DNA from: Actinernus sp. WN-2022 | Taxonomy: Eukaryota; Cnidaria; Anthozoa; Actiniaria; Actinernidae | Length of the DNA: 64,000 nucleotides | NCBI GenBank assembly: GCA_030867875.1 | Contig: JAOWCC010000044.1 | Span: 2,140,501-2,204,500 of the forward strand | Reading direction: 5' to 3' | Shown: in pieces, positions 1-11,775 of the stretch | How the letters are laid out: each line of letters opens with the position of its first letter | How positions within the stretch are numbered: position 1 is the first letter of the stretch | Notes under the pieces: model-generated | The model's input: the letters and a program-made list of their open reading frames with translations, nothing else | Database searches by the model: none | Told to the model about the DNA's origin: nothing | Made by a program: the position numbers and the translations under genes

Positions 1-3000
1 GGAAAATCAAATAGTACGCATCATTTCGTTCAGAAAGTTTTGAAAAACAGCTGTCGGTTGGACTAATCCACGTTTGCCACTCTTTTCTTCGTTTTCGGTG
101 TTGTCGATGGACGGTTGTACATTGTTGTTTATTTATTATTTTATTTTATTTAGAAATTTCCATCCGGATGGTTTGCTGTAAATGTTAAGGACCCCTGGTC
201 TTCTGGTGGCCAACTAGCCAGAAGACCCTGGGGAGGAGATCTCATCCCCAGAGCCTTCAGACTCTGGCTAGCGGGTGGGAGTGAAGGAGTCTGAAGATTC
301 ATAATGGCTTCCCGTACTGTAGACTCTGCTAACCAAACGGACTAACAACAGGAGCCGAAACAGAAGAGGATTCCTCTTCTGCTCATGCAATTGCCCGATG
401 TAGCAATATTTTCGTTTGCGTCCCTCTCGGGTCGGGATAAGTTAGGGGAGACCCAGTTCTGAACGGCATTTGCACCATATTTGGCCAATTGTTGACATGT
501 GCGAGCGATGAAACAAGGGCCACATTCGAGAATGTATCGCCACGTTTTGGTGGTTGGCGTCCCGGCGTTCAACCAACCCAAAAAATTCTTAACCTGATAT
601 CTGGGAGGTTAAAGCTCAAGAAGAACCAAAATCTTCAAACTGACGGCAATGCCGTTATCCCGGAAGCTTTATTTGAAAGGGTTCAGTCTTTCGACGAGGT
701 GTCTGATAGAGTGGAAACAAGATATCACCCCAGATGTTGCCGTTGTAAAGGTCGGTGCAGATTTTGCCACAAGATAAAGTCATATTTGTCTGATGGCTTA
801 AACTGGAGTAAGTCTGAGTATCTAGTATAAGAGGGTATGGGATTCGACACGCTCCTTCCAAGATGCACTCATTATTCCTTTGTATTCGCTGATGACAGTC
901 AGAGAGCGAGAGAGAATTAGGGGTGGGCCATTAGAAACCCGGGAAGGGGGGTGGGAATTCCCCCTCCCCCCCCAAAAAAAGAAACCTACAAAGACTCGGA
1001 TGGGAGCCACTGCAATTTAGTGTGAAAAAAATTGTACTGGACAATGAGGCCAGGAAAAATCCTACACGTTTTACTTACGGAACAAATCTTGCACAAAACA
1101 AATTGCCACCCCGTCCCTGGATTTCTAATGGTCCACCCCTTATTCAGTTTGTGTTAAAGGCTTAATTTAATACTATTTTATAACGATGAAACTACCTGAA
1201 ATGACCCCAACTGAGCCATATGATCCAGCATAGCAGCTTACTGTTGTGTTTTTCTTCTTCTGTGATTTCCACGAAAATGTATTATTTTTTACACTAAGCA
1301 TTAAAAATACATTTTATGTACCATTCAGTGGAAAGCCCTTACCCATGGGCCCGGTTTGGCAAAACTCTGACTTGTATACATGTATACTATAATCTGCAAT
1401 TCGGTCTAGTCCTAAGGTTATGAGGGATGTTTGTGTCAAATAATGTATGATTGGGCTTATTTTCAAGGGGGCTTAACTTATATTGGGTGGGAGCCATTCT
1501 CAGAATTTTACAGTACTGGGGAATAGATGACCTAGCAGTAATGACACTATTTGGCATGAGGTGCAACATGGCCATGCGGCCAGTGTGTTTGTATGAGAAT
1601 TATCGCAAGTGTTTATTATTATTTTGTGTCGAGATTTTGCGCCAGCAACCAATCAGACTGCACTGGTCACGTGACATGTTGCGCCAGCCATGTGACATGT
1701 CCTGCATCGATTCACCTCTTTCTCTGTGACTCTAGTATGTTGCGAGTTGAAGCAACACGTGATAGGGTCAACCAATCAGATTCGATATCGCTCGAGTCAC
1801 TGCGATTCACTTAATTTATTTAATGGCAAACAAGATGGTGGGGACCCGGGAGGAAATTTCTCTCAAATGTTAGCAGATTAATGTTTTATTCATGGCAATC
1901 CTTCCAACAGGCTCAGACAAGACAAACACCACATGACTCATGAGTGGCCAAAACGCGAGCAAAGTTTTGCTGAAACCAAAGATTTCTTCGATGGAAATGC
2001 AAGATGTTGAGTTTTTCTAGGAATTTGGATGGCAATTTCTCACATTCTATGAAAGGATTAGGGTTTACCTGGCGCTCCTAAACGCAGGTGGCCTGACGAG
2101 GTGAAATATTTGTAAGTAAAGCACACATAAAACGTACCAGATTGCGTTGTTGTTGTGAAAAGTAATGGCATCATCAGTAGTAAATGGCCCGATTCCTCAG
2201 TAGTTCCAGGCCAGCGTCGGCACTTTCACTCGGTCACTGTTTCGGAACGACCCCAGTGATAAAAAAAACGAGTGGAAATCACATGTTTCGTTATAAATTT
2301 AAGCCTCCTTCAAGATGTAGAAAATTAACACTAGCAATAATATTTGAAAAGTCACCACTCTACTCGAAAATAAAACTGCATGCAGTTCTAGATAGATACT
2401 TCATTTCACATTTAGAACGACACATTCCCTAATATTCACAAGGGATATTTAATTTTAAATACGCTATTAGCCAAAGGAAAAGTTAAATGTATATGTATGC
2501 TACAATAGCACCTGCGCTTGGACAGTGAAGTTAGAATAATATTTTCAGTCCTGTTAATCCTTTTGAAAAGCATTGATTTCTAATAAAAGTATGGGTTGCT
2601 AATCCCTGTTAAAAAGAATTGTTTTCTAAAATACACAAAAACATCTCAATTAATATTGTAATAGTTTTGAGCAAGTCAAGTTCAGAGACTGTGTTATGTG
2701 AAGTTGATTTATTTTAATTACTGGGAGTAGTTGAAAAAGGCCTTTTGCAGGAAACAGTCATGTGCTGGTATAATACTTTGTTAACGAATGAATTGAGCTT
2801 GTGATCTCATTGCCATGGATCATGGATGGCACGCTATCTTTAAAAACGCTGTTTTAGAAAAATCGATAATCGATTGGAGGTAGAATTTAAGGGGAATTTA
2901 GAATGTGATCAAGGGTCACTTACGTCCTTTTTGCGCATAGCCCTTCCATTATCAGTAGTAAATCAATTATCTGCCCCCCCCCCCTAGCACAAACCATGTA

Positions 3001-3539
3001 TGACAGAAAAATATGCTGTAACTCAATGAACTACATGTATTCACCTATTCCTAGGGGACACTCAGGGCCTCTTGTTGCCTTGGTAATGGAAGATCTCATC
3101 TCTATATTTCAGTGTTAAAATAGGAAACATTCCCTGTACATTTCTTAGGTCAAAACATGCAACAATAACCCTGTTCTGATATTCTCACTGCATATGTAAT
3201 TGGCTCTCACGCAAAAATGATTGAATTGAAATTCCGCCGGATTCGAGTCCGCGCCAGACAGGCATAATGCACTGTGTCTCCTGGGTTCAAATACAGCGGT
3301 GTGACTCAGAACAAAGCCAGTTTGTCTGCATTCCGATAGTCAGAACTGTTTACTCCTGTGCCGTCAACCACCACCAGCCCTTTCCCCAATGGCTGAACCC
3401 ACTTTACCTTCACCTGCCGGTGGTGTTGCCGCAGAACCAGAACCAGTACTGCTCCCGCCGAACCAGAAGAGGTAAATGCCTTTCTTTGTTCCATAGCTGT
3501 TTATGCTCACTTTATGTCAGTTAGCATTATGGCCGTTAG
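1..3539. other. No supported gene; non-coding repeats
   Basis: I see no convincing gene here. Short open frames exist on both strands but none shows a recognisable domain or a coherent exon chain. Around 195-300 there are nested short inverted repeats (CCAGAAGACC and GGTCTTCTGG; a CTGGGG/CCCCAG stem). Around 1640-1790 there are two CCAATCA-type motifs and a duplicated CACGTGACATGTTGCGCCAG-like block, which could be promoter-like but leads to no gene I can follow. Around 3245-3258 a B-box-like string (GATTCGAGTCC) is present without a matching A box. A poly-C run lies near 2973. Confidence 0.5.
2889..2923 (+). repeat. Dispersed repeat, copy 1 of 2
   Basis: About 35 bp reading AATTTAGAATGTGATC followed by a TCACTTA block. 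It recurs in the same orientation at 15259-15293 with only a few mismatches. The second copy lies in the USP intron. The flanks of the two copies do not match, so this is a fragment of an interspersed repeat and not a segmental duplication. Confidence 0.6.
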
Positions 3540-4330
3540 TCTCCCTTCTATTTAGTGTCCTTAGTCGTTTGCCAGTCCTCACCAGGTGTGTTCCCGCATT
3601 TACTTTAGCTCGGCTATTGTTTGTGTGTTTCGGTTTCTCCACCCATTAGTTACCATCAGGTTTGTTAGCTTTCCTGTTCTTCGGCCAATGATAGATCGGT
3701 CTCGGGTTCCTTTTGCTCTGTTAGGCTTTCGGCTACCTTCATTCGTTAGTCTCTATCACCTATCTATCACTGTTTTTGGGCATGTTTACTTCTGCACTAT
3801 TAGGCATCTGCTTTCCTTTCATTCACCAGTTCCTACTACATTTCTTTATTTAGTCCTATCACAGTCGCTTTAGCATCGTTAGCTGATCCGTTTCTTTCAC
3901 TCGTAAGCTTCTCTTGCTTTGCCAGTTCGCCTTCGGGATTTTCATAGGTATTTTTCTCTCGCTTTCATCCCGGTTAGTCATGCACCTAATTGCTTAGTTT
4001 TGTAACATTTTCGCTGATCTCGGTTCAGTTCACCAGTATTCGTTTTTCTTGTCACGCTTCACATTTTTCTCTTTTCATTAGTCATCTCATAGTCCTTTGT
4101 TTCCGTGGCTCAGCGCACTTGCACCACTGTGTGTTTACATTCGCTATTTTTCGGCGGCGTTATTTTTGTAGATACAGACTTATTCTTCTGTAGCTACGTA
4201 AATGTTTTCAATTCGTTTTTCCTCTCCCTTGGTTAGGAAGGTCGTCATTCGTGAGCTTTTTACAGGTTCATTTCTCGCCATCATTTTCCGGTTTCTCGTT
4301 GTTTCCTGTAGGCTAACACCGGCGAAGGAA
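3540..4330. other. Pyrimidine-biased, T-rich stretch
   Basis: About 800 bp in which the plus strand is strongly enriched in T and C, with TTAGT or TTAGC recurring every few tens of bases. It has no domain-bearing open frame and no clear tandem period. It resembles a transposon-derived or intronic pyrimidine tract. A second stretch rich in CTTCTTGCG repeats occurs at 22730-22960 after the DIRS element, but the two are not obviously homologous. Confidence 0.4.
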
Positions 4331-4359
4331 ATCTAGAATGCGAAGGCAATCTAGAATGC

Positions 4360-4690
4360 CAAGATTTTAGGTTGGTTGGGCATATACCACTGTACGTTCA
4401 GGCGCCCCGGGAACACAGGGTCTTATGTTTGGTTAGATACCACTGTACGGAAAGGCGGTCCAGCACCGCAGGGTCTTATGGCTGGGTAGATACCACGGTA
4501 AGTGAAGACGGTCAGAGCCCACACGGGCTTATGGTTGGTGCAGTACCACTGTATGTAAAAACAGTTGGGGATTACGAAGTCTTGGACTGCAAGCTCTTGT
4601 GTGGCAGATCCTGCCGTAAGCAAAGGCAGTCATGTACCACAGGCTCTCAAAGTTGGTACATTACCACCTAACTTAAACCTCTTATGTTAT
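4360..4690 (+). repeat. Degenerate ~60-bp tandem repeat, about 5 copies
   Basis: A unit of roughly 58-62 bp is repeated about five times with heavy divergence. Its landmarks are TACCACTGTACG, then AGGCGGTC, then CAGGGTCTTATGG. Copies begin near 4375, 4430, 4490, 4545 and 4610. The unit length is not a multiple that preserves an open frame through all copies, so I do not read it as coding. Confidence 0.7.
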
Positions 4691-4896
4691 ACATTGTAGC
4701 TTATTTTCGTTGGTCCGTTTTCATCTTCGGAAAACTGGAACAAACGGTAAAGGTTTGGAGATGGAGAGAGCAAGCAAAAGGCACTCAGACGACATCTCGA
4801 CATGCCCATGTTCAACCGATTCAGGCAAAAAAAATTGTTTGGCCCCAGTTCAGCTCAATGAGCAACTTTACCATGAGGCCTTGCGCGCCCAATCCA

Positions 4897-4919
4897 AAAT
4901 GGCGGACAAAGATGGCGGA
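4897..4919 (+). promoter_or_regulatory. Paired YY1-like motifs upstream of USP
   Basis: Two close copies of an AAAATGGCGGAC / AAGATGGCGGAC motif lie about 240 bp before the USP start codon. The AAGATGGCGGC motif is the known YY1-type element found near transcription starts of housekeeping genes. The position fits a TATA-less promoter for the gene starting at 5152. The inference rests on motif and distance only. Confidence 0.4.
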
Positions 4920-5151
4920 CTTGGGGAAAGGAAATTGTTCTCGGGGTGGTGCTAGTAAAATTTTGACAACTGCGTTGACGTAATTGAAGAAACCACGTGA
5001 TATTGCCATAATGAAGGGAGGAGTGGGTCAGTAAGAAATAATACGCAGTGGTGGAGGTTGGAGCTGGCGGTACCAGTAAAGTGTTCATTTTCGCGGGAGA
5101 TTACAAATTCGCAGCAGCCTTTGCAGTGTTTACAAACCAGGATTGTTCAAA

Positions 5152-8100
5152 ATGGAGCCGAAGGGTTTGAGAAATCTCGGAAACTCTTGTTTCCTGAACA
5201 GCGGAATTCAGTGCTTGTTCGGGTTGAATACCTTTGAGACATTTTTGTGTTTTTGTGGACATCAACCGAGAAACTGTAAGTTGAAAGGTAAGAAAGTTTA
5301 ATGTTTCAAAATGGAAAAGCAAATCATTAGTCAGAATGTAAGATCTCCAAACTTACAAATCATTTTCCCCGGTACAAAAATAGGAAATGATTTTTGTTGG
5401 TTGTGTGAAGCGATTATTCTCTTCAGAGAGATGAAAGCCTCCCGTCCCAAAATCGCAAATCCAAAGGGGATCTTCTCGAATATGAAAGGTAAGTTAATTT
5501 GCTTTACTTTCCTGTTTGCATTTCAAGACTGATAGTTAATGAACTCACGTGCCATTTTCGGGGTCAACTGCTCACCCGCAAGTATAAAAAAAACTTCCAA
5601 TATAGGGAAGACGCACTTGCACTTCAAGGGCAGATCCGACTTTGGAAGAAAAGTAGAGCCCCTCATAAGGAATGAGATATGTTTTGTAAACATTTTGTCA
5701 TAACTTCATAAGAAAGAAATAGATAACGTATCATTTTTTAAGAGAAATAATAATTATTAATAAAAATGCACAGCCATAGCTGACTTCCCAGTATGTATGT
5801 GTGTATGTATGTATGTAAAGTACCAGGGTACTAATTTGTAATATCAAATCTCTTCAGGGAAATTATGGCTTACTGAAATCATACTTCAAGTACTTGCAAA
5901 TTTTACAGAATTATGAATATACTTTGGGTGTCAGTTTTGTTTATGGATGTGAGGGTGACTTACACTTTACCATAACCCTACCCCTTCCCTTTGTTGAAGT
6001 CTTTCTTTACAGTAACAATATTTGCAATAATCACAAAATGTACTTATTTCTAAACTGAAAATAGGTTTGAACCCATTATTTGTACCTGGCCAACAAGAGG
6101 ATGTTCACGACTTCATAACTTCCTTCATCAATAAACTACCCCATGGAGCTTTCGAATTATTCCGTTGTGACATTGGAAGTAAAGGTAATTCAGGTGGACT
6201 AATTAAGGCATAACATCTCCCTGTAATGAGGCCCTGTTAGGGGTAAATTCCGACAAGCGACACGGCGTTGAAAAAGCAACATGAAGGAAATAAAATAACG
6301 ACAAACATCTGAGCGACAGGGAGAAATAGGAAATTAGACGAAATTCCGACAGCGACATTCCCACCTCATGCCCCTCACCCCGAAAAGGGCCTCTGTAATA
6401 TTGTTACTATCACAAAACATACAGTAACACAATATTTTCTGATAAATGTACTTGCAGAGATGCCAACCCCTGGAGTTCTAAAAGCGGGAGATTTTTTCCG
6501 AGGGAAACTTATGTACTTCCCCTAACTGATTTACTTATAAAATAAGTCTCATTTGCGAAAAAGCGGGAGATCACGCTAAAAAGCGCAAGTCTCCCGCCAA
6601 AAGCGGGAGAGTTGGCATCTCTGTATCATATGGCTGTATTTCAGTATTTCTGTTCTACAATAAAGAGTAAGTGCACAATCTGCATTCTGATTAATTAGTC
6701 TGAATAGCTCAATTGTGTTATTTTTTTTAAATAACAATAGATGCACAGAAGACCTCTGGGTTTAAGCACACGATTGTTTTGTATCCTCCTTTTTTTATGC
6801 CAACTGACATATAACAATGACAACTTTATGGCCTCTTTTTAAAAGTGGATACAGTTCTTATTTTATTCCACAGTGAAGTGCCATCATTGCCAACACATCA
6901 TTACAACTCTGGAAAGTTCCCTTGGCCTGATGTTGCCAGTTGCTTCAGTATGTATAGAAATTATAATTTCCATTGGCCTAATATGATTAACCATTGCAGG
7001 CTTTTAATTACGGCTTACTGTATTTTGCGAAACGAAGCGATACGAAGTTGTATTTTGCGAAGTGGTAATTCCAATTTTCGAAACAATACATACTAAACGT
7101 AGATTCCCTGCTAGCGCTAGCAGAGATCTCTATACTGCTAAAATGTCTGACAGTGGAGCGTTGATGATTAAAGACATCATAATTATTCTTAAAGGAGACA
7201 AGATACTCTGTTTGACGTAGTTTTTCTGTGAGATTATTCCATGCTTTTGCCCCATTTTTGCCGAAGCTTTTTCTCTAAGATTACGTATTAAGGTTCGAGG
7301 TATACGAAATTTTGTACTTGCTCCTAGCACTCAGATTATAATTATAATTGGTTAAGTTCCCAACTGTCGTAAATAATTCAGTTCGACTCGTTGGAGTAAC
7401 AGGCGGAAGCTGTCACTTTTATCACCATCCAGTTTCCAGAAACTTTCTCCTTGGGATGGAAACGGTATGATAAACACGCGGTCTACGTTTCCTCTGATAG
7501 CACTGAGGCTCCATTTTGAGTTACTACTTGAAGACGTTGATACACCGAGAAAGAGCCGAGAAACGAGATCATAAACGCTGCCTACGTTTTCTCTGCTAGC
7601 AATCTCCATCTTAGCAGTTAGAGTTCTCTGCTAGCGCTAGCAGGGAATCTACGTTCAGTGTGTATTGTTTCGCAAATTAAAATTTATTTACAGCTTCGCA
7701 AAATACAACTTCGCAGATTACAACTTCGCAAATTACAACTTCGTTTCGTTTCACCCCATGCAATTTTTTTTATGAATATCAGTTATAATTGTGGTTCCAT
7801 ACAATCAAGACTATGACTGAGAAATGACATGCAACTCCTTAAAATTACTTACAGCATGCATTAGTATACAGCAAATTATGCACGAGTGTCACTTCAGCAT
7901 GCATATTAATTGAATTTTTTACTTTCTATTTCAGCAAATAAGCATCACACAAAGTCTACGAAAATACTTCTCTGAGGAAAAACTTGATGGAAGCTACAAG
8001 TGTGACAGGTATCTACTGCAGCAAAATAAATATGCACATGTAATTTATGCACAAATGACACTTATTGATATCCAATATATTTTATGCTATTAACTTTAAT

Positions 8101-9213
8101 ATATTTAAAAATACATGATTATATAATACTACTAACTTTAATATATCTTGAAATACAATATTATAATGGTATATTTATATAAGCGTCAACCATCTCAATA
8201 TACAAACATTAAGTTGGGAATATTTATATTTATTAAGTTGGCTACATTCCTAGGGGGGGGAGGGGGGGTACTCCCACATATTAGCTATAGCTATGGTTTT
8301 CGAGCTGTTTTAGTCTGAAATTAAGGGCATTATCTTTATGGAAGTATGAGCTAAGACCACACATTTTGATATATTTTTCTTGTTATGAAACAGACTACAT
8401 TGGTCTGAAAAAGAATATGGAAAATATTTGGTCTGAAATACATGTAGGGTTTTGATATCCGGGCAGCACACTCCCACCCGAAATTTCTTTCAGAACCACC
8501 ACCCCTTCCTCTTGGCTATATTTTACCTGTCTTTTTTGGTGAGCCTTTTGGCAAGTCAAAATGGGAATTTTCAGTAAAAATACATTGCAGCCATGTTACA
8601 TGTTCCAAGCTGACTAATATTACTAAGCACTCTTGTTTAAAGTATAAATCTTCAAAGGGAATCCATTTTTAGTATCTATTTTTACTACATTAACCCCAAT
8701 ATGGTATTGTATCCAAGTACACTAATAACTTTATAACTGTTCTTTTAATAATTCTTTGCAGATCAATATATTAACAATAGCAAGTACTATCTTTAACAGG
8801 CATATTTTTTTTGATTCCTCCAATTTAACAGTAGATTATATATATATATATATATATATATAGTCAATGCCAAAAAGGTTGTCCAGCAGAACATAATATA
8901 ATACTATAATATCCATTGTTTTGGGCTATTGTCTAGACCAAGACAATAGGCCAAAACAATGGATATTAAAGTATTATATTATATGTTCTGCTAGACAACC
9001 TTTTTGGCATTGACTGTATATATATATATATATATATAGTATGTATATAATGTCCAAATGTCTTCAGGCCAACAGCTAGTCCAGCCAAGAGGATCAATAA
9101 AATTGATTCCAAGTTCTTGTCCACAGTAATTGTTATAAAAATTGAATAGAAAAATGTGAACGAGAGCAACTCAGGACTGTTATTAAAAATTTCCGTCAAA
9201 CTTTTTCTATTCA

Positions 9214-9247
<34 letters not shown>

Positions 9248-9769
9248 TGAAACAAAAAAACTCTGCCAAAGACTTATATATATCATATATATATATCCTT
9301 TATATTTCCGTCAAACTTTTTTGACAGTTGTTGCTTTGGTAGACACAAAGAAACATAATAGGCTTTGTTTTTCTTTGTCTTTGACGGTAATGAACTAATA
9401 TGTTTAACCGTGAAATTCTGGCATTTTGGCCAGCAAGGTTTTGATCACACGTCAGTAGCAAGAGCAATAGCAAATTAAAATACAAACCGGTCGCTGGACG
9501 CTGTAAATCGACCCAACAAAATTACCGGTTTTTGTATTTTAATTTGCTATTGCTCTTGCTACTGACGTGTGATCAAAACCTTGCTGGCCAAAATGCCAGA
9601 ATTTCACGGTTAAACATATTAGTTCATTACCGTCAAAGACAAAGAAAAACAAAGCCTATTATGTTTCTTTGTGTCTACCAAAGCAACAACTGTCAAAAAA
9701 GTTTGACGGAAATATAAAGGATATATATATATGATATATATAAGTCTTTGGCAGAGTTTTTTTGTTTCA

Positions 9770-9821
<52 letters not shown>

Positions 9822-11739
9822 CGAAGTGCAAAAACTTTGACCCCCCACACCTCAACTATATAACTATATCGGGTGCATTATGGGTAGGAGTAAAGTCATT
9901 AAAATGCAACTACAGCCGATATCCGTGCGCGTTTGCAAATCGTCATAGCGAAGACTTATGCAGTTGATTTAAAGTTCAAGATTTCATCTAGAATAGAACA
10001 TTTTTACTCGGGACAGGCAGGACAGCTTAAATAAACCTGAGTATTTAAATACACAGTATATATTTACTGTTAGATCGAATATTTGCAAAACAGAACATAT
10101 CCCTGGTCGGCGGAAAGAGAACGGGAAATGATCATGCCGAAGTTTCAGGTTCGAAGCGTGAATTCAGAGCTATTTGTGAAGCTGTTAACAACAACAACAA
10201 TTTTATTTACCCTTATGACTAAAGTTAATATAATAAATAAGAAGAAATATAAATACTAAGGGGGGTGCTGGCTTCCTGAAATAACCATATAGGGTTAAGG
10301 AACCAGGAACCAGGATATCTGCTGATGACCTAAAATATCGAGATAACCCATGAAGAGGAGACATGATTACACCTGATCTGTGGGTTCAGGGCCAATATCA
10401 ATTCGTTTGAAACTTTGACATTCTACATTTGTTGTCAGTGATTCTAAACCAAAACTGAGAGCGATGAAAAAATTCAGCTCGATATCAGTGCAGGTATTCC
10501 GTTCTCTGTCTTCTACTTCTGTGAAGACTGAACTGATCAGTGTTATTAGACTCAGTGGTATAACGTTTCAAAGAGCAGAATGAAAGGTTTCATATGTACT
10601 GACCGGAGCTGACCGGATGCACAGACTGCACAAGAGCCTGGCTTACAGTTGGAAAACGTATCGACAAAGCAAAATAAACACTTTATAGTGTAACGTAAGG
10701 AAACCTCTTACAGTTTGAACATCGAATCGTTTTCTTTAACTGTTGTGTAATGTTTATTTTTAGCTGATCCCGATGAGACGAAATTCACAATCTGATAAAA
10801 AACTGATGTTGTTTGGAGCTGCAATATAATTACAAAATGATACTTCGAAAATTAAATATTCAAAAGTTTGTCGCGGCTCGTTATCTACGAAATTAGGAAA
10901 CTAGGATTCACAATAAAGTGATGTTGTTAAATGGGACCATAGCTGCTAACGTTTATGGTTTAATGACGAAGCTATAATAAACAGTTTCGTCACAATTATG
11001 AGATTTAAATAGCATACAAAATACATTTTAAGAATGAAAGAAAACTGTGCAACAATAATAAGAACATTCAGCGATGCGAATCCAAGAATTATCGAACGTA
11101 CCCTTCATAAAAGCTTTTACTCAAACAATTATACCATAAAAACAGGATCCCTCCGAACCTTGAATAAAACTGGATAAGAGAATTTCAAGAGAAATAGCTC
11201 AGAGTTTAATAGAATTTTAATACTATAAAATATGGCAATGATATGGGGTACGTTAATTTCTATCCGTTTCTTAATCAAAATAATTAAATGTTTTATGAAT
11301 TTGTTGTCAATAAATTTATGAAATTGTGTAAACCTTTAAGCCTGATTTTAATCTCTTCAATTTTCCGCGAAACAGTTTCAAAAATAGCGTTGAATTCTTG
11401 CTTCGCAGATGAAATTCGGCATGATAGTTCCGTCCGCGTTACGTTCTGCTAACGTAAACATTAATTTATAATATAAAATCAGGAAAAATATTTGTCCAAA
11501 CAGAAAATAGAGACTGCATTTACTTTACTTTAAACTTTCCTGCCTGTTCCGAGTAAAAGTGTTTTATTCTAGATAAATTCTTGAAATTTAAATCAACTAC
11601 ACAAGTCTTCGCTGTGATGATTTGCAAACGCGCGCTGATATTTGGCTGTAGTTGCATTTTAATGAACTTACTCCTACCCATAATGCACCCGATATATTGA
11701 TATAGTTGAGGAGCGGGGGGTCAAAGTTTTTGCACTTCG

Positions 11740-11775
<36 letters not shown>

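Noticed and set aside
489..830. A 113-codon open frame with a Cys-rich end (CCRCKGRCRFC)
   Set aside because: No start ATG, no splice context and no family I recognise; the Cys cluster could be chance.
7130..7330. Possible end of a non-LTR reverse transcriptase on the minus strand
   Set aside because: Only a vague resemblance in basic residues, and it lies within an inverted-repeat element.
9300..9717. Two identical predicted proteins on opposite strands
   Set aside because: They are the two arms of one hairpin element. Symmetry of the DNA produces both; there is no domain or start context.
9156..9967. Open frames rich in Tyr-Ile repeats
   Set aside because: They are translations of (TA)n microsatellites.
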